This document shows, piece after piece, positions 27,801-35,585 of a DNA stretch of 64,000 nucleotides (its first letter is position 1; each line of letters starts with the position of its first letter). The notes under the pieces were generated by a model that made no database searches, was not told the DNA's origin, and worked only from the letters and a program-made list of their open reading frames with translations. The translations under genes were made by a program, and so were the position numbers. The DNA comes from Antarcticibacterium arcticum (GTDB taxonomy: Bacteria > Bacteroidota > Bacteroidia > Flavobacteriales > Flavobacteriaceae), in assembly GCF_007993795.1 (NCBI RefSeq), contig NZ_CP042476.1:2914001-2978000 (forward strand), given 5' to 3'.

Positions 27801-28010
27801 TCCACAAATGACAATGAAGAACTATATAAACTAGATTTGACTACTAAAAATAAGGGAGGGATAACACAAATAGTAAGACTACCCAAGGATAAATTAGAGG
27901 ATATGGAAGTTATTCTTAATAAACTTTCTAAGGAGTTGGACAGTCATAAGAATCTTAAAATGCCTATATTGGTTTCCCTACTTCAAAGAGAGCTTAACAA
28001 GAATGAATAA
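24816..28010 (+). CDS. large P-loop ATPase, SspC-like
   Basis: 1064 residues. Walker A is GSFGTGKS at residues 49-56 and a Walker-B-like LLVIAIDEFGKF at about 130-141, both near the N-terminus. The rest is a long, mostly helical, charged region with no recognised domain. It overlaps the DUF4007 gene by 11 bases and the next gene by 8, so all three are likely made together. In Ssp systems the third component SspC is an ATPase coupling the modification proteins. Similarity in place and ATPase type supports the name, while the great length needs a profile comparison. The DNA is strongly AT-rich: sampled 60-base lines here are about 18-28% GC, against more than 50% in a sampled dxs line. Confidence 0.82.
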   Translation: MKGNHSPSVNIIRDDNVSLNYFVTPNAEKTATTLFQNFERGTHAFNLIGSFGTGKSAFFWALEKSLKGESEFFKTPYNGKTDFVKIIGDYGSLEAALNEEFGVTEDFSSNQKLFDAIYKRYQETIAINGLLVIAIDEFGKFLEYAAKNNPEDEIYFIQKLAEFANAPNRNILLLTSIHQSFESYGFQLNEKEINEWKKVTGRFQDLTFNEPIEQLLFLAASFLSQRKISKNEKEGNSQLIKKFNIYNVHSDYLERTQSKLHPLSAVSGYSLAIALQRYGQNERSLFTFLKSIKFTEISENDSSFELPDVYDYLYSEFYNFLISKSNPDYSNWSAIRNALERAETIFNLDVSVSHDILKTLGLLTIFSKKGSTLNAAFFTEYFKDTYSDKLLKEVIEGLRKAKIIRFSNFDSSYKFTEGTDLDIEKAILDAERKIDSSIDVLSRLNSHFDFPVITAKSISYRFGTPRIFEFLLTNDPTEEIATGEIDGYINLVFNDIKDFKGEDLKQFSRNKPTLFGLFKNTAEIFQILFEIEKTKKVLKDMEGEKDRVAIKELQTIIKSHENLLNHFVMDSLYSNKVIWFANGQDVQVRSKKEFNHLLSTLCGEIYSDTPILKNELFNKHKVSGAISSARRNFWRALANDYQKEDLGFDENKWPAEKTIYYTLLKETGIHRKRNDNWDLGAPTVESFDRLWEVSNRFLDEAKTSKKSLVSFMEALEKAPLKLKHGVIEFWAPTFLYINRGDFALYGDQGFVPHIDENTLYMMNRNPKEFYIKSFELNNLRLNLFNKYRDFLKQENKSVLDTDSFIESIRPLLIFYRDLTDYGKSTKTISREAIKLRESISKAKDPEQTFFEDFPQALGYSLNDLASNNELFEEYIIDFQNTIQEIKNSFSELLDRLEIFITKEIVNKEVSFPTYKNILQNRFSAVKEHETLAKHKSFLWRINSNLEDRDSFLMSIGQALLGKSLNKIKDSDEKLLKEKLILISKELDNLVDLSKVSTNDNEELYKLDLTTKNKGGITQIVRLPKDKLEDMEVILNKLSKELDSHKNLKMPILVSLLQRELNKNE

Positions 28011-29142
28011 ACCCCGACACGTCTTAGGAATATCAGGAGGAAAGGATAGTGCAGCTTTAGCTATATATCTCAATGACAAATATCCAACTCTTAATTTTGA
28101 ATATTACTTCTGTGATACTGGAAAGGAACTTGATGAAACTTATCAGCTAATTGAAAACCTTGAAAGCTATTTAGGCAAAAAGATTTTGAAGTTAGAAAAT
28201 GATGAATTAAAAGGTTCCAAAGAATCTCCTTTCGACTTTTATTTTAAATCCTTTCGAGGGTATCTTCCCTCACCTCAAGCAAGATGGTGTACAGCAATGA
28301 TGAAGATAAAACCGTTTGAGAAGTTTGTTAGCGGTAAACCTACTATTTCATATGTTGGGATTCGTGGAGATGAAGAAAGAGAAGGTTATATCTCCAGAGA
28401 GGCCAACATTCAGTCCATATTTCCCTTTAGAAGAAATATTTGGAGCAATGATGTGCTAACAGAATTCTTTACTCCTGGAAATCAAAGCAAAGTACAAGAA
28501 TTTTTAACTACCTATCATAGGGGAAATGACTTGGACAGGTTTATCGCCATTTTAAATGAACCCATTGATTTTGAAAGGAATAATAAAACTGAAACTGAAA
28601 AAGTTCTAAAAAGAAAATTACATGGTTCCCTTGATTTAGGCATTCCGGAATTTAATAGAACAGTTTTCGATTTTCTTAAAACTACAGAATACCCTTTAGC
28701 AACAGAGGTGGATTTTGAATTATTAGATAATGAGGATATTTTAGTTCGTGAGGATATTTTTAGAATTCTTAGAGAGTCTGGTATAGGCGTTCCTAAGTAC
28801 TATGAAAAAGTGGAATTTGAAGTGGACGGGCAGAAAGGTGAATATGCTCGTAGCAGGTCTGGTTGTTTTTTCTGTTTTTTTCAACAAAAAATAGAATGGA
28901 TTTGGTTATATGAACAACACCCTAATCTTTACAAGGAGGCAATGGAATATGAAAATGAAGAGGAGAATTTTACCTGGACACCAAATGAATCTTTAGCTGA
29001 ACTAATTCAACCAGCAAGAATAAAGCAAATAAAACTAGGGCACATTCAACGCTCCAGTAAAGAAGAATCCAAAAAATCTCCCTATCTCCTTGATATTTTA
29101 GAAGGAACTGAAAGGGACGGATGTAATACTTGTTTTTTATGA
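28003..29142 (+). CDS. PAPS reductase/ATP pyrophosphatase-like sulfur transferase, SspD/DndC-like
   Basis: 379 residues of the N-type ATP pyrophosphatase family. The PP-loop SGGKDS is at residues 11-16. RWCTAMMKIKP has Cys96, and RSGCFFC gives a CxxC at 288-291. A second CxxC (374-377) lies four residues from the C-terminus. The RWCT and GCxxC positions match the cysteines that hold a 4Fe-4S cluster in DndC and SspD. Those proteins activate the DNA backbone with ATP and insert sulfur. The start overlaps the ATPase gene by 8 bases and the stop overlaps the next gene as ATGA. No cysteine desulfurase (SspA/DndA) is present nearby, so a housekeeping desulfurase must supply sulfur. Confidence 0.88.
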   Translation: MNKPRHVLGISGGKDSAALAIYLNDKYPTLNFEYYFCDTGKELDETYQLIENLESYLGKKILKLENDELKGSKESPFDFYFKSFRGYLPSPQARWCTAMMKIKPFEKFVSGKPTISYVGIRGDEEREGYISREANIQSIFPFRRNIWSNDVLTEFFTPGNQSKVQEFLTTYHRGNDLDRFIAILNEPIDFERNNKTETEKVLKRKLHGSLDLGIPEFNRTVFDFLKTTEYPLATEVDFELLDNEDILVREDIFRILRESGIGVPKYYEKVEFEVDGQKGEYARSRSGCFFCFFQQKIEWIWLYEQHPNLYKEAMEYENEEENFTWTPNESLAELIQPARIKQIKLGHIQRSSKEESKKSPYLLDILEGTERDGCNTCFL

Positions 29143-29663
29143 ACCTCTATGATGCAGAATTGAGTAATAATGATATACTCAGGAGCAAAAAATACAGGTG
29201 GAAAAATTTTTGTCTTGATTTTGACTTACTGCACAGGAAACCGAAATCCGCGCACAAATTCCAAATGAATTGGCAAGAAGTGAAATTTCTTAAAAAGAAT
29301 AGCACAAAACTTCCTCAAACGCCCGGTATTTATATGTTTGTTCTTAACATTGAAAATAAAGTTTTATTAAATGGCAGTGCAAAATATATTATCTATATCG
29401 GTCAAACGATAAATTTAAGAACACGATATAAAAAATATTTTTCTTATGCGAATAGTGATCATCCCTCAGATTTCCATAAAAGAGCAATGGTTTTAATTTG
29501 GGAAAATCAACTTCAATTTCAATTTTTCGAAACAGGTAATATATCTGCAGCGGAGTTAACCAATATTGAGTTTGATCTTATAGATTCCGTTGTTCCTCCC
29601 ATTAATATGAGGTTTAGGGGAAGAATTTTAAAGCAGGCAGTAAAACTTTACTCCCCAAGATAA
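29139..29663 (+). CDS. GIY-YIG nuclease-domain protein in the phosphorothioation operon
   Basis: 174 residues from the ATG that overlaps the previous stop (ATGA); an upstream TTG is less likely. About 60 N-terminal residues of unknown type precede a GIY-YIG core: TPGIYMF (GIY at 63-65), YIIYIGQT (YIG at 86-88), INLRTRYKKYF with the catalytic Arg, and ELTNIEFDLIDSVVPPIN with the expected Glu and Asn. GIY-YIG enzymes cut DNA in repair, homing and restriction. In this place it could be a restriction effector for unmodified or incoming DNA, or help in nicking for modification. I know of no characterised Ssp or Dnd system with this part. Confidence 0.82.
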   Translation: MNLYDAELSNNDILRSKKYRWKNFCLDFDLLHRKPKSAHKFQMNWQEVKFLKKNSTKLPQTPGIYMFVLNIENKVLLNGSAKYIIYIGQTINLRTRYKKYFSYANSDHPSDFHKRAMVLIWENQLQFQFFETGNISAAELTNIEFDLIDSVVPPINMRFRGRILKQAVKLYSPR

Positions 29664-29668
29664 AGAAT

Positions 29669-30940
29669 ATGAAACGAAAAATAATTGTTCCCGCACTGAC
29701 TGGTAAATTCGGAGAATGGCGATATTATCAATTGATCTTAAAGGTGAAGGATTTAGTGGAAAATTTTGGGACTAGTTTAGAACCGAATTACAGAGTAAAG
29801 GCTGTTGAAGAGGTAGAAGAAATATACAGCCAAAAAGGGGTTAGTAGATTACTCCAACGAGCTTTTGATCCTACGAGATTAGAACCTCTCAAGAATTATA
29901 TTTTGAAACAACCCGATAAATATATTAATAATCTTACTATTGGGATATTTGGTGGAAGTCCAGATTGGTTTCCAATAAATCTTTCGGATTTCAAAAAATC
30001 AAAACCAGATTATTTGGAAAAAACTGAAAAGCAATTGGGATTTATTGAATTAAAGGGAACGGAAACTCTCTTTGTTCTTGACGGGCAACATCGTTTAAAA
30101 GGTTTGAGAAAAGCGTATTCAGAAGATCCTCAAAAGATAGGTGAAGATGAAGTTGTTTGTACTTTAATAGTTCACCATTCAGATCATAAAGGAAGGGTAA
30201 GAACTCGAAGATTATTCTCAACTATTAATCGTCACGCGAAGCCAGTTTCAAAGGGAGAGAATATTTTATTAGATGAAGACGATGCTTCCGCAATTTTAGT
30301 CAGGCATCTTATTGAAGACTACAAGCATTTTCAGGATAAAGAAATAATTGCATTAAGTAAAGGAGGAAATATCACCCCGGGTAGTTATTCTAAATTTTCA
30401 ACAGTAGTAACGTTGTATGAAATAAATGAACGTTTAATAGATCATAATGCAATATATCCAAAAGGAGAGGATAAAAAGATTGTGAGAATTCGCCCGTCGG
30501 AAAAAGATCTTGAATTGCAACATAAAAGAGTTTTTAAATATTGGGATAAATTCTTTGAATTGTTCCCTTCTGCATTGAAATTTATTAAAGATACTCCTAG
30601 CAACAGATTAAAATATAGGATTTCTGATGGTGACTTCACCTTAAGGCCAATTGCTCAACTTGCAATTTTTGAAGTTATTTTGGCATGTGAAGAAGTAGAT
30701 GAAAGGAAAATTAAAAATTTAAAGAAGCTGCCTCAGGATCTTACGGATATATTTTGGCATCATATTTTGTGGAATCCATTTAAAGAAGGGATGCTGTTCA
30801 ACAGAAGTTTGATACGTAATTATGTAAAATATAATATTGGATTAAGAATTAAACCTTCAGAATTAGAGAGATTAAGAAATGGGTATAAGAAGAACTCTGG
30901 AGATTTGGATTTGGATTTACCACAACCAAAATACCCTTAA
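29669..30940 (+). CDS. DGQHR-domain protein, DndB-like
   Basis: 423 residues. LFVLDGQHRLKGLRKA (DGQHR at 138-142) and RTRRLFSTINRHAKPVSKGENILLDEDDA are the hallmarks of the DGQHR/DndB family, which shares its core with ParB-like nucleotide-using domains. DndB regulates dnd transcription and modification level in Dnd systems, and the related DUF262 motif occurs in SspE. It begins 5 bases after the GIY-YIG gene and is the last gene on this strand. It could read the inverted repeat in front of the operon, but that link is inference. Confidence 0.86.
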   Translation: MKRKIIVPALTGKFGEWRYYQLILKVKDLVENFGTSLEPNYRVKAVEEVEEIYSQKGVSRLLQRAFDPTRLEPLKNYILKQPDKYINNLTIGIFGGSPDWFPINLSDFKKSKPDYLEKTEKQLGFIELKGTETLFVLDGQHRLKGLRKAYSEDPQKIGEDEVVCTLIVHHSDHKGRVRTRRLFSTINRHAKPVSKGENILLDEDDASAILVRHLIEDYKHFQDKEIIALSKGGNITPGSYSKFSTVVTLYEINERLIDHNAIYPKGEDKKIVRIRPSEKDLELQHKRVFKYWDKFFELFPSALKFIKDTPSNRLKYRISDGDFTLRPIAQLAIFEVILACEEVDERKIKNLKKLPQDLTDIFWHHILWNPFKEGMLFNRSLIRNYVKYNIGLRIKPSELERLRNGYKKNSGDLDLDLPQPKYP

Positions 30941-30947
30941 AAAGTAA

Positions 30948-33446
30948 TTAATCCCCGATCCCCTGCATCATTTCTTCCATTCCTCCAAAGTTTAAAATAA
31001 AAGTTGAGTAGTAGTGATCAAATAAATCTTTAAGATATTGTCCTAAATCTACCTCCTCAAAGCCGTCTTTTCCTTCGATTTTTTGTGAAATCTGGTAGCC
31101 GCGGTTCTTTGTAATAGTGTAAAGAAAAAGGGAATGAAAATAAACAGAAGTATAATACTTTCTGTTAGATAGTTCTAATTGCTCCTGATTCGGATTTTTA
31201 TACTTCGATTTAAATGTTTTCAAAACAGTACTATCCATATTTACAAAAATTCGCTTTAGAGTATCACCTTCAGCTTCGGGAATCATTACAGTCTTGTAAT
31301 CAACATTAAGTCCGGTTGCTTCCTCAACACCATCCCAAGAAGCCGCTTTGTTATCCTCCTCATTAGGTTGTTCATACATAAAAACAAGTTGAGGTAATCC
31401 AAGATTTTCGCTGTCGTCCTCCTTTTTTTCTATTTTTTCTTTTGGCTGCTCCTTCTCTGAAATCTTAACCCAAAAAATCTCACTGAAATCACCACCTGGA
31501 GCGGTTAAGTCAACTTTTACCTGTACAGCATCACCGACTTGTAAAGTGTCTTTTGGATTGAGGCTTATTTTAATAGTTCCTTTGTTCGGGCTGCTTTTTA
31601 CAATATTAAATAAATCTGTAGGTGCTTTAGGTTCACCCGGTGCATTACCTCCTTCAGTTTCATTATTTCGTGTTCCTAATACTGAAATTTTCAGATCTCC
31701 AGGTTCATCATTTCTGTCGAAATATTCATTTTCAACATCTGTGGAAAACTTGATTGTCTTCTCTCCATTTAAAGGAATTTTGGTCACCGGAGTAGTGCTG
31801 TCATTATTGGCGTTCAGCTTGAACATTGTCGGAAACCTTTCCGGCTTAAAGGGAATTTCTTCGGGTTTTGGATGACTTTTTCCATTCAGCGGTTTTTTCT
31901 TTTCCTTACTTTTTATATCCAGTTTAAAGGTTTGGTTAAGTAGTTTAAGAAGGTCAGAATCCAAAGGCATATTCTTAGTAAAATTCTTCAGGAGATCTCC
32001 TGTGTTAGAAGAGGTGTCAATATCAACTGCCTGTTTTCTTCTTTTTTCAATATCTGCAAGTCTTCCATCCTTTTTACTCAATTGTGTTGATAGATAGGAT
32101 CTCAGAAATTGTGTTTCATCACCATCCTTTAGCCTGTCCCTTGAAGCCATAAATAATTCTTTGCGGAAATTATATTTGAGGTCGGTACAATCTACGTGAA
32201 TCAATAAATGATTTTTAAGAAGATTCTGCTTCAGCGATCGTGTAATAAATTCGGAGGTGTAATGGCCGTGAACTTGGCCATTTAAGGAGAACAAAACCGC
32301 CATGGAATTTTTGAAATAACGATCCTGAATGATTTGTTTCGTTCTTTTTAGATCATAATCCTTCACTTTTGTTTTAAAGACAAAACAAGAAACTTTCATT
32401 TTTCCAAATTGCTCATCTTCATATACCTCAGAAAAAGAATCGTCTAAATATTCATTTTCTTCACTGCTCAATCTTCTTTTTAAACCATAAAGATCATTTA
32501 CAAGCACTTTATTATTTGGGTAACGTTCCGCAGTATCCTTTGTAAGAATTGGCAGTGCCGGATTAAAAAGAAACTCGTTAATGCTTTGATTTAAATCTTG
32601 AGCAAAACCGGAGTAACCCTTGGGAAACTGATAGGAATACATTTTAATTATAGTACCAGTTTTAAACTTTCTATTTTCTAAACCTAAGTTTAATTTTTCA
32701 ATTGAAAAAGAAGGGATCTTCCCGTTTACAAGAAGATATTCGTACCACGTTTCCTTAGCATGATCGGTTTCTCGTTTTGGGTGTTCACGGATTAATGTAA
32801 AACCAAAATCCCCTGTTCCGTCATGCTTTTTAGAGGCAATTAATTGAAATCTTTTTTTACCACAAAATACAATGGAACCACTCCCTCCCATGTTGTATTT
32901 CCCCTGAACAAAGTGAACATCGTTTTTATTTCCTCTTACAAGGGATAGAAATGTTCTTTCAAAATCTTCGGGGTGCTGACCCTCGCCGTTGTCATAGACA
33001 ATAACAGATGTACCATTATTGCTTCGGGAACTTCGTGGACCTTTACCATCTGCAATGACTTGTATTTCTTCAGCCTGCTTTCTCCTAAATTCTCTTAAAT
33101 CCCAATTATGATTTGAGTAAAACTCTTCTATGGCTTCATTCATAGATCGAGGAGCCTTTGCCGATTTTGGATCTATTCCAGCTTCATAACACTTTTTCGT
33201 TAGCAAAGCATCAATGGAATTAGTCACCTTTTCAATTAATGCGGCTATAGGATTGGATTGTTGGTTTTTTACAATTCCGTAATTGCTGGGATTATTGTCT
33301 AAAGGTTTCCAATTTTTGTCAGCAAAAATGGTCGCGCTTTTTTCAAAAAGGATGAGTACATCCTCCTCGTCTTTTGCCTTAAAAAGTTCTAAAAATAATT
33401 CCTTGTTAGAAAGTGATTGGGATGTTTCGGTGAAAAGATTTTGCAT
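30948..33446 (-). CDS. GHKL (HSP90/MutL/MORC-like) ATPase protein, candidate defence effector
   Basis: 832 residues. The N-terminal GHKL fold is clear: N-box ALIEKVTNSIDALL (about 70-82), G1 box YDNGEGQHP (151-159) and G2 box GKYNMGGSGSIVF (182-194). After a transducer-like region comes a Lys/Pro/Glu-rich linker (about 490-680, with KKKPLNGKSHPKP and EKEQPKEKIEKKEDD) and a C-terminal domain of about 150 residues. No kinase receiver or nuclease motif is evident. It converges on the DndB-like gene with only 7 bases between the stop codons and shares the island's AT-rich composition. Stand-alone GHKL ATPases of this kind occur in bacterial defence loci; the role here is unproven. Confidence 0.75.
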   Translation of the reverse strand: MQNLFTETSQSLSNKELFLELFKAKDEEDVLILFEKSATIFADKNWKPLDNNPSNYGIVKNQQSNPIAALIEKVTNSIDALLTKKCYEAGIDPKSAKAPRSMNEAIEEFYSNHNWDLREFRRKQAEEIQVIADGKGPRSSRSNNGTSVIVYDNGEGQHPEDFERTFLSLVRGNKNDVHFVQGKYNMGGSGSIVFCGKKRFQLIASKKHDGTGDFGFTLIREHPKRETDHAKETWYEYLLVNGKIPSFSIEKLNLGLENRKFKTGTIIKMYSYQFPKGYSGFAQDLNQSINEFLFNPALPILTKDTAERYPNNKVLVNDLYGLKRRLSSEENEYLDDSFSEVYEDEQFGKMKVSCFVFKTKVKDYDLKRTKQIIQDRYFKNSMAVLFSLNGQVHGHYTSEFITRSLKQNLLKNHLLIHVDCTDLKYNFRKELFMASRDRLKDGDETQFLRSYLSTQLSKKDGRLADIEKRRKQAVDIDTSSNTGDLLKNFTKNMPLDSDLLKLLNQTFKLDIKSKEKKKPLNGKSHPKPEEIPFKPERFPTMFKLNANNDSTTPVTKIPLNGEKTIKFSTDVENEYFDRNDEPGDLKISVLGTRNNETEGGNAPGEPKAPTDLFNIVKSSPNKGTIKISLNPKDTLQVGDAVQVKVDLTAPGGDFSEIFWVKISEKEQPKEKIEKKEDDSENLGLPQLVFMYEQPNEEDNKAASWDGVEEATGLNVDYKTVMIPEAEGDTLKRIFVNMDSTVLKTFKSKYKNPNQEQLELSNRKYYTSVYFHSLFLYTITKNRGYQISQKIEGKDGFEEVDLGQYLKDLFDHYYSTFILNFGGMEEMMQGIGD

Positions 33447-33538
33447 GGATTGATGAAAATAAGTGTAGCTAATTTAACATAAATTTTAGGAAGTAATTAT
33501 GGTTTCCCGTAAACTGTAAAATATTATGATCTGTAGTT

Positions 33539-33883
33539 TTATTTATAAGTCCTGATATAATAATCCACTATCGGCACATCTGCCTCAGCCCAATCCAGGT
33601 CTTTCAGCTCATTAATCGGTAGCCAAAGGATTTGGGAATGTTCAAGGAGATCTATTTCAAATGTTTGCAGGGAACAACGAAATGGAATTAATTCTAGTCT
33701 GAGATTCGAATATATATGAAAATTTGATGGTAATTGCTCCAAAATGGCAATTTCTACTCCCAGTTCTTCTTTGATCTCCCGCTTCAGGCAGGTTTCAAGA
33801 TCTTCATCGCCCTCCACCTTGCCACCGGGGAATTCCCATTTGAGCGGATGCATCATACTTTCACTGCGCTGCGCGCAAAGCAC
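33539..33883 (-). CDS. NUDIX hydrolase, MutT-like (8-oxo-dGTP diphosphatase type), start unclear
   Basis: 114 residues from the only usual start codon, a GTG at 33883. The Nudix box is present (GGKVEGDEDLETCLKREIKEELGV), as is the C-terminal ILWLPINELKDLDWAEADVPIV typical of the MutT/8-oxo-dGTP group. However, the frame upstream of the GTG reads VTCAIVENEGK, which is the normal family N-terminus (first beta strand), back to an in-frame stop at 33956-33958, without any ATG, GTG or TTG. So either an ATA/ATT-type codon is used, the 5' end is damaged, or the shortened protein is made. The enzyme would remove oxidised nucleotides. Confidence 0.8.
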   Translation of the reverse strand: MLCAQRSESMMHPLKWEFPGGKVEGDEDLETCLKREIKEELGVEIAILEQLPSNFHIYSNLRLELIPFRCSLQTFEIDLLEHSQILWLPINELKDLDWAEADVPIVDYYIRTYK

Positions 33884-33998
33884 TTTCCCTTCATTCTCGA
33901 CGATGGCACAGGTGACTCTGATAACGGACGGGGTTGAGGTGATACTTATTTTTTTCTAAGATAGGGTATTAAAAGGAAAAGAGGAAAAGAGGAAAAGA

Positions 33999-34180
33999 GT
34001 TAAAGTAGTGACGCAGTGACGGAGTAACAAAGTGATGAAGTCAGGACGTGACCAGTTAAATTTTCACTTCAAATGCTTATAAAATTTTCCCGCAGAATCC
34101 GCAGAATTGCGCAGATATCCTGTAACCTTGAATTTTAAACTTTAAACTTTTAACCAGAGCTGACTCTCCACTTTTCACTT
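33999..34180. repeat. composite spacer repeat, copy 1
   Basis: A stretch of about 180 bases that is nearly the same as 35286-35460. Shared blocks include ACAAAGTGATGAAGTCAGGA, a TTCCCGCAGA-type unit (34083-34116) and TTAACCAGAGCTGACTCTCC. A GC-rich fragment of the TTCCGGTCGG family follows at 34194-34208. The whole spacer 33884-34278 contains no gene that I can support beyond the NUDIX 5' region. Confidence 0.85.
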
Positions 34181-34278
34181 TCCTCCCCGCCCGTTCCGGT
34201 CGGCCGGGTTTCCACTAAATTTTGAACCTTGAAGTTTGACCATCCCACCATCACACCATCCTATAATCGAACCCTCAA

Positions 34279-35001
34279 CTATGATTGTGGAAGCACGGTA
34301 AACACGATGGGTAGGGAATAGGATACGGCAACCGGTTTTCCTCTTTGTTTGCCAGGGGTCATTTTGGGCAGCAATTTGGCAACGCGTTCGGCTTCAAGCT
34401 CAAGCCTTGCGTTTGGTCCTCTGGTTTTGATTTCCACTACATCTCCCGTGGCACTTATCTTAAACACCACAAAGATCCTGTAAATACCATTCAGGCCCAT
34501 TTGCTCACTTATACCGGTATTAAATTCTTTGCTAAACAAGCTGTGGATCTTATTCTCCATACATTTCTTCTGTTCGGCTTTAACCTTCATATTTTCACAG
34601 CCGGGATACAGGGGAATTTGTTCAACCACAAAAAAAGGAACCTCCTCAATTTCCTCCACCTCCTCTGCCACAATCACCGCCGAAACGGGTATGATCATCG
34701 TTTTTACATCCTGACTGCTTTCTGTAGACTCAATAATATCTTCTTCCACCTCGAGATCGTCTTCCACTACCTGAACAATTTCAGGCAAAGAGGGAGGAGG
34801 GGGTGTGTTAAGTTGGGAAATGGGGATGTCTATCTCGTCTTCCTCAAAAACGCCTAAATCATAATCCAGGTTATTATCCCGCTGCGTAAACTCCCATTCC
34901 AAACCTGCATAGGTGGTTGCCAATACCAGAATTAATCCAATTTGAAAAAAGATCCGGCTGTAACTTCCGATATCTGCTTTTGCATATTTCTTAACTTTCA
35001 T
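34279..35001 (-). CDS. TonB-family energy transducer
   Basis: 240 residues. A single N-terminal membrane segment (IFFQIGLILVLATTYAGL) is followed by an acidic, Pro-containing periplasmic linker (NTPPPPSLPEIVQVVEDDLE...) and a C-terminal TonB domain. The domain shows GLNGIYRIFVVFKISATGDV and RVAKLLPKMTPGKQRGKPVAVSYSLPIVF. It couples proton-motive force to outer-membrane TonB-dependent transporters. No exbB/exbD is adjacent and the gene stands alone between two copies of a composite repeat. The YPGCE and MKVKAEQKKCMENK motifs before the TonB domain are common in Bacteroidetes TonB proteins. Confidence 0.9.
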   Translation of the reverse strand: MKVKKYAKADIGSYSRIFFQIGLILVLATTYAGLEWEFTQRDNNLDYDLGVFEEDEIDIPISQLNTPPPPSLPEIVQVVEDDLEVEEDIIESTESSQDVKTMIIPVSAVIVAEEVEEIEEVPFFVVEQIPLYPGCENMKVKAEQKKCMENKIHSLFSKEFNTGISEQMGLNGIYRIFVVFKISATGDVVEIKTRGPNARLELEAERVAKLLPKMTPGKQRGKPVAVSYSLPIVFTVLPQS

Positions 35002-35285
35002 GACCTGAGATTTATATATTGAATTTTTTTATTCCTCCTAAAAAGTTTTCTCTCGTTGAACCGGTAGTTCTAAAAGCAGTTCATGCCAGGCCGGAGAAAC
35101 TTTGACAGGGTAGATTTATATGAAAGCAGCTCCTTTTCCCGGGTTGTCCATAGGATTTTATAAGTCTCTCTTTTAGCCTATATAATCTGTGTACAACCTA
35201 TTAAATTTATAAAGGTATAAGCTGGTAAAATATGATAACAGTCAGGGATTTAAGGATTTTGTGGGAAATAGTAAAATAGTAAAAT

Positions 35286-35460
35286 AGTTAAAGCAGTGAC
35301 GGATTAACAAAGTGATGAAGTCAGGACGTGACCAGGTAGTTTTTCACTTCAAAATTCCTGTAAAATTTTCCCGCAGAATCTGCATAATCCGCAGATAACC
35401 TGTAACCTTGAATTTTGAACTTTAAACTTTTAACCAGAGCTGACTCTCCACTTATCACTT
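35286..35460. repeat. composite spacer repeat, copy 2
   Basis: Direct repeat of 33999-34180 with about the same order of blocks. The 5' part differs slightly and the TTCCCGCAGA-type unit is at 35366-35398. The two copies bracket the tonB gene. The rest of the spacer 35002-35285 shows nothing that I recognise. Confidence 0.85.
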
Positions 35461-35463
35461 AAC

Positions 35464-35533
35464 TTTTAACTCCTAACTCCTAACTCCTAACTCCTAATTC
35501 CTAACTCCTAACTCATAACCCATAACTCCTAAC
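35464..35533. repeat. tandem 9-bp repeat (TAACTCCTA)n
   Basis: About seven to eight imperfect copies of a 9-base unit (ACTCCTAAC phase) in a row, directly after the composite repeat and ahead of the lemA promoter. Related short runs occur at about 21617-21645 and 22703-22724. Confidence 0.85.
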
Positions 35534-35551
35534 ACACTCCAATAAAAAAGG

Positions 35552-35559
35552 TATCTTTG
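35552..35559 (+). promoter_or_regulatory. putative -7 box for lemA
   Basis: TATCTTTG matches TAnnTTTG and lies 26 bases before the lemA ATG. The -33 region falls in the repeat-rich sequence and has no clear TTG. Confidence 0.45.
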
Positions 35560-35585
35560 AAAAAAGGACTAAAAATCAAAAAATT

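Noticed and set aside
29669..30940. SspE-type effector for the DGQHR protein
   Set aside because: SspE has a DUF262 motif and a C-terminal HNH (DUF1524) nuclease; here the motif is DGQHR and no HNH residues are seen, so DndB-like is the better fit.
23990..33446. Integration of the island at a tRNA or between clear attachment repeats
   Set aside because: No tRNA, integrase or direct repeat could be found at either edge; acquisition is suggested only by composition and content.
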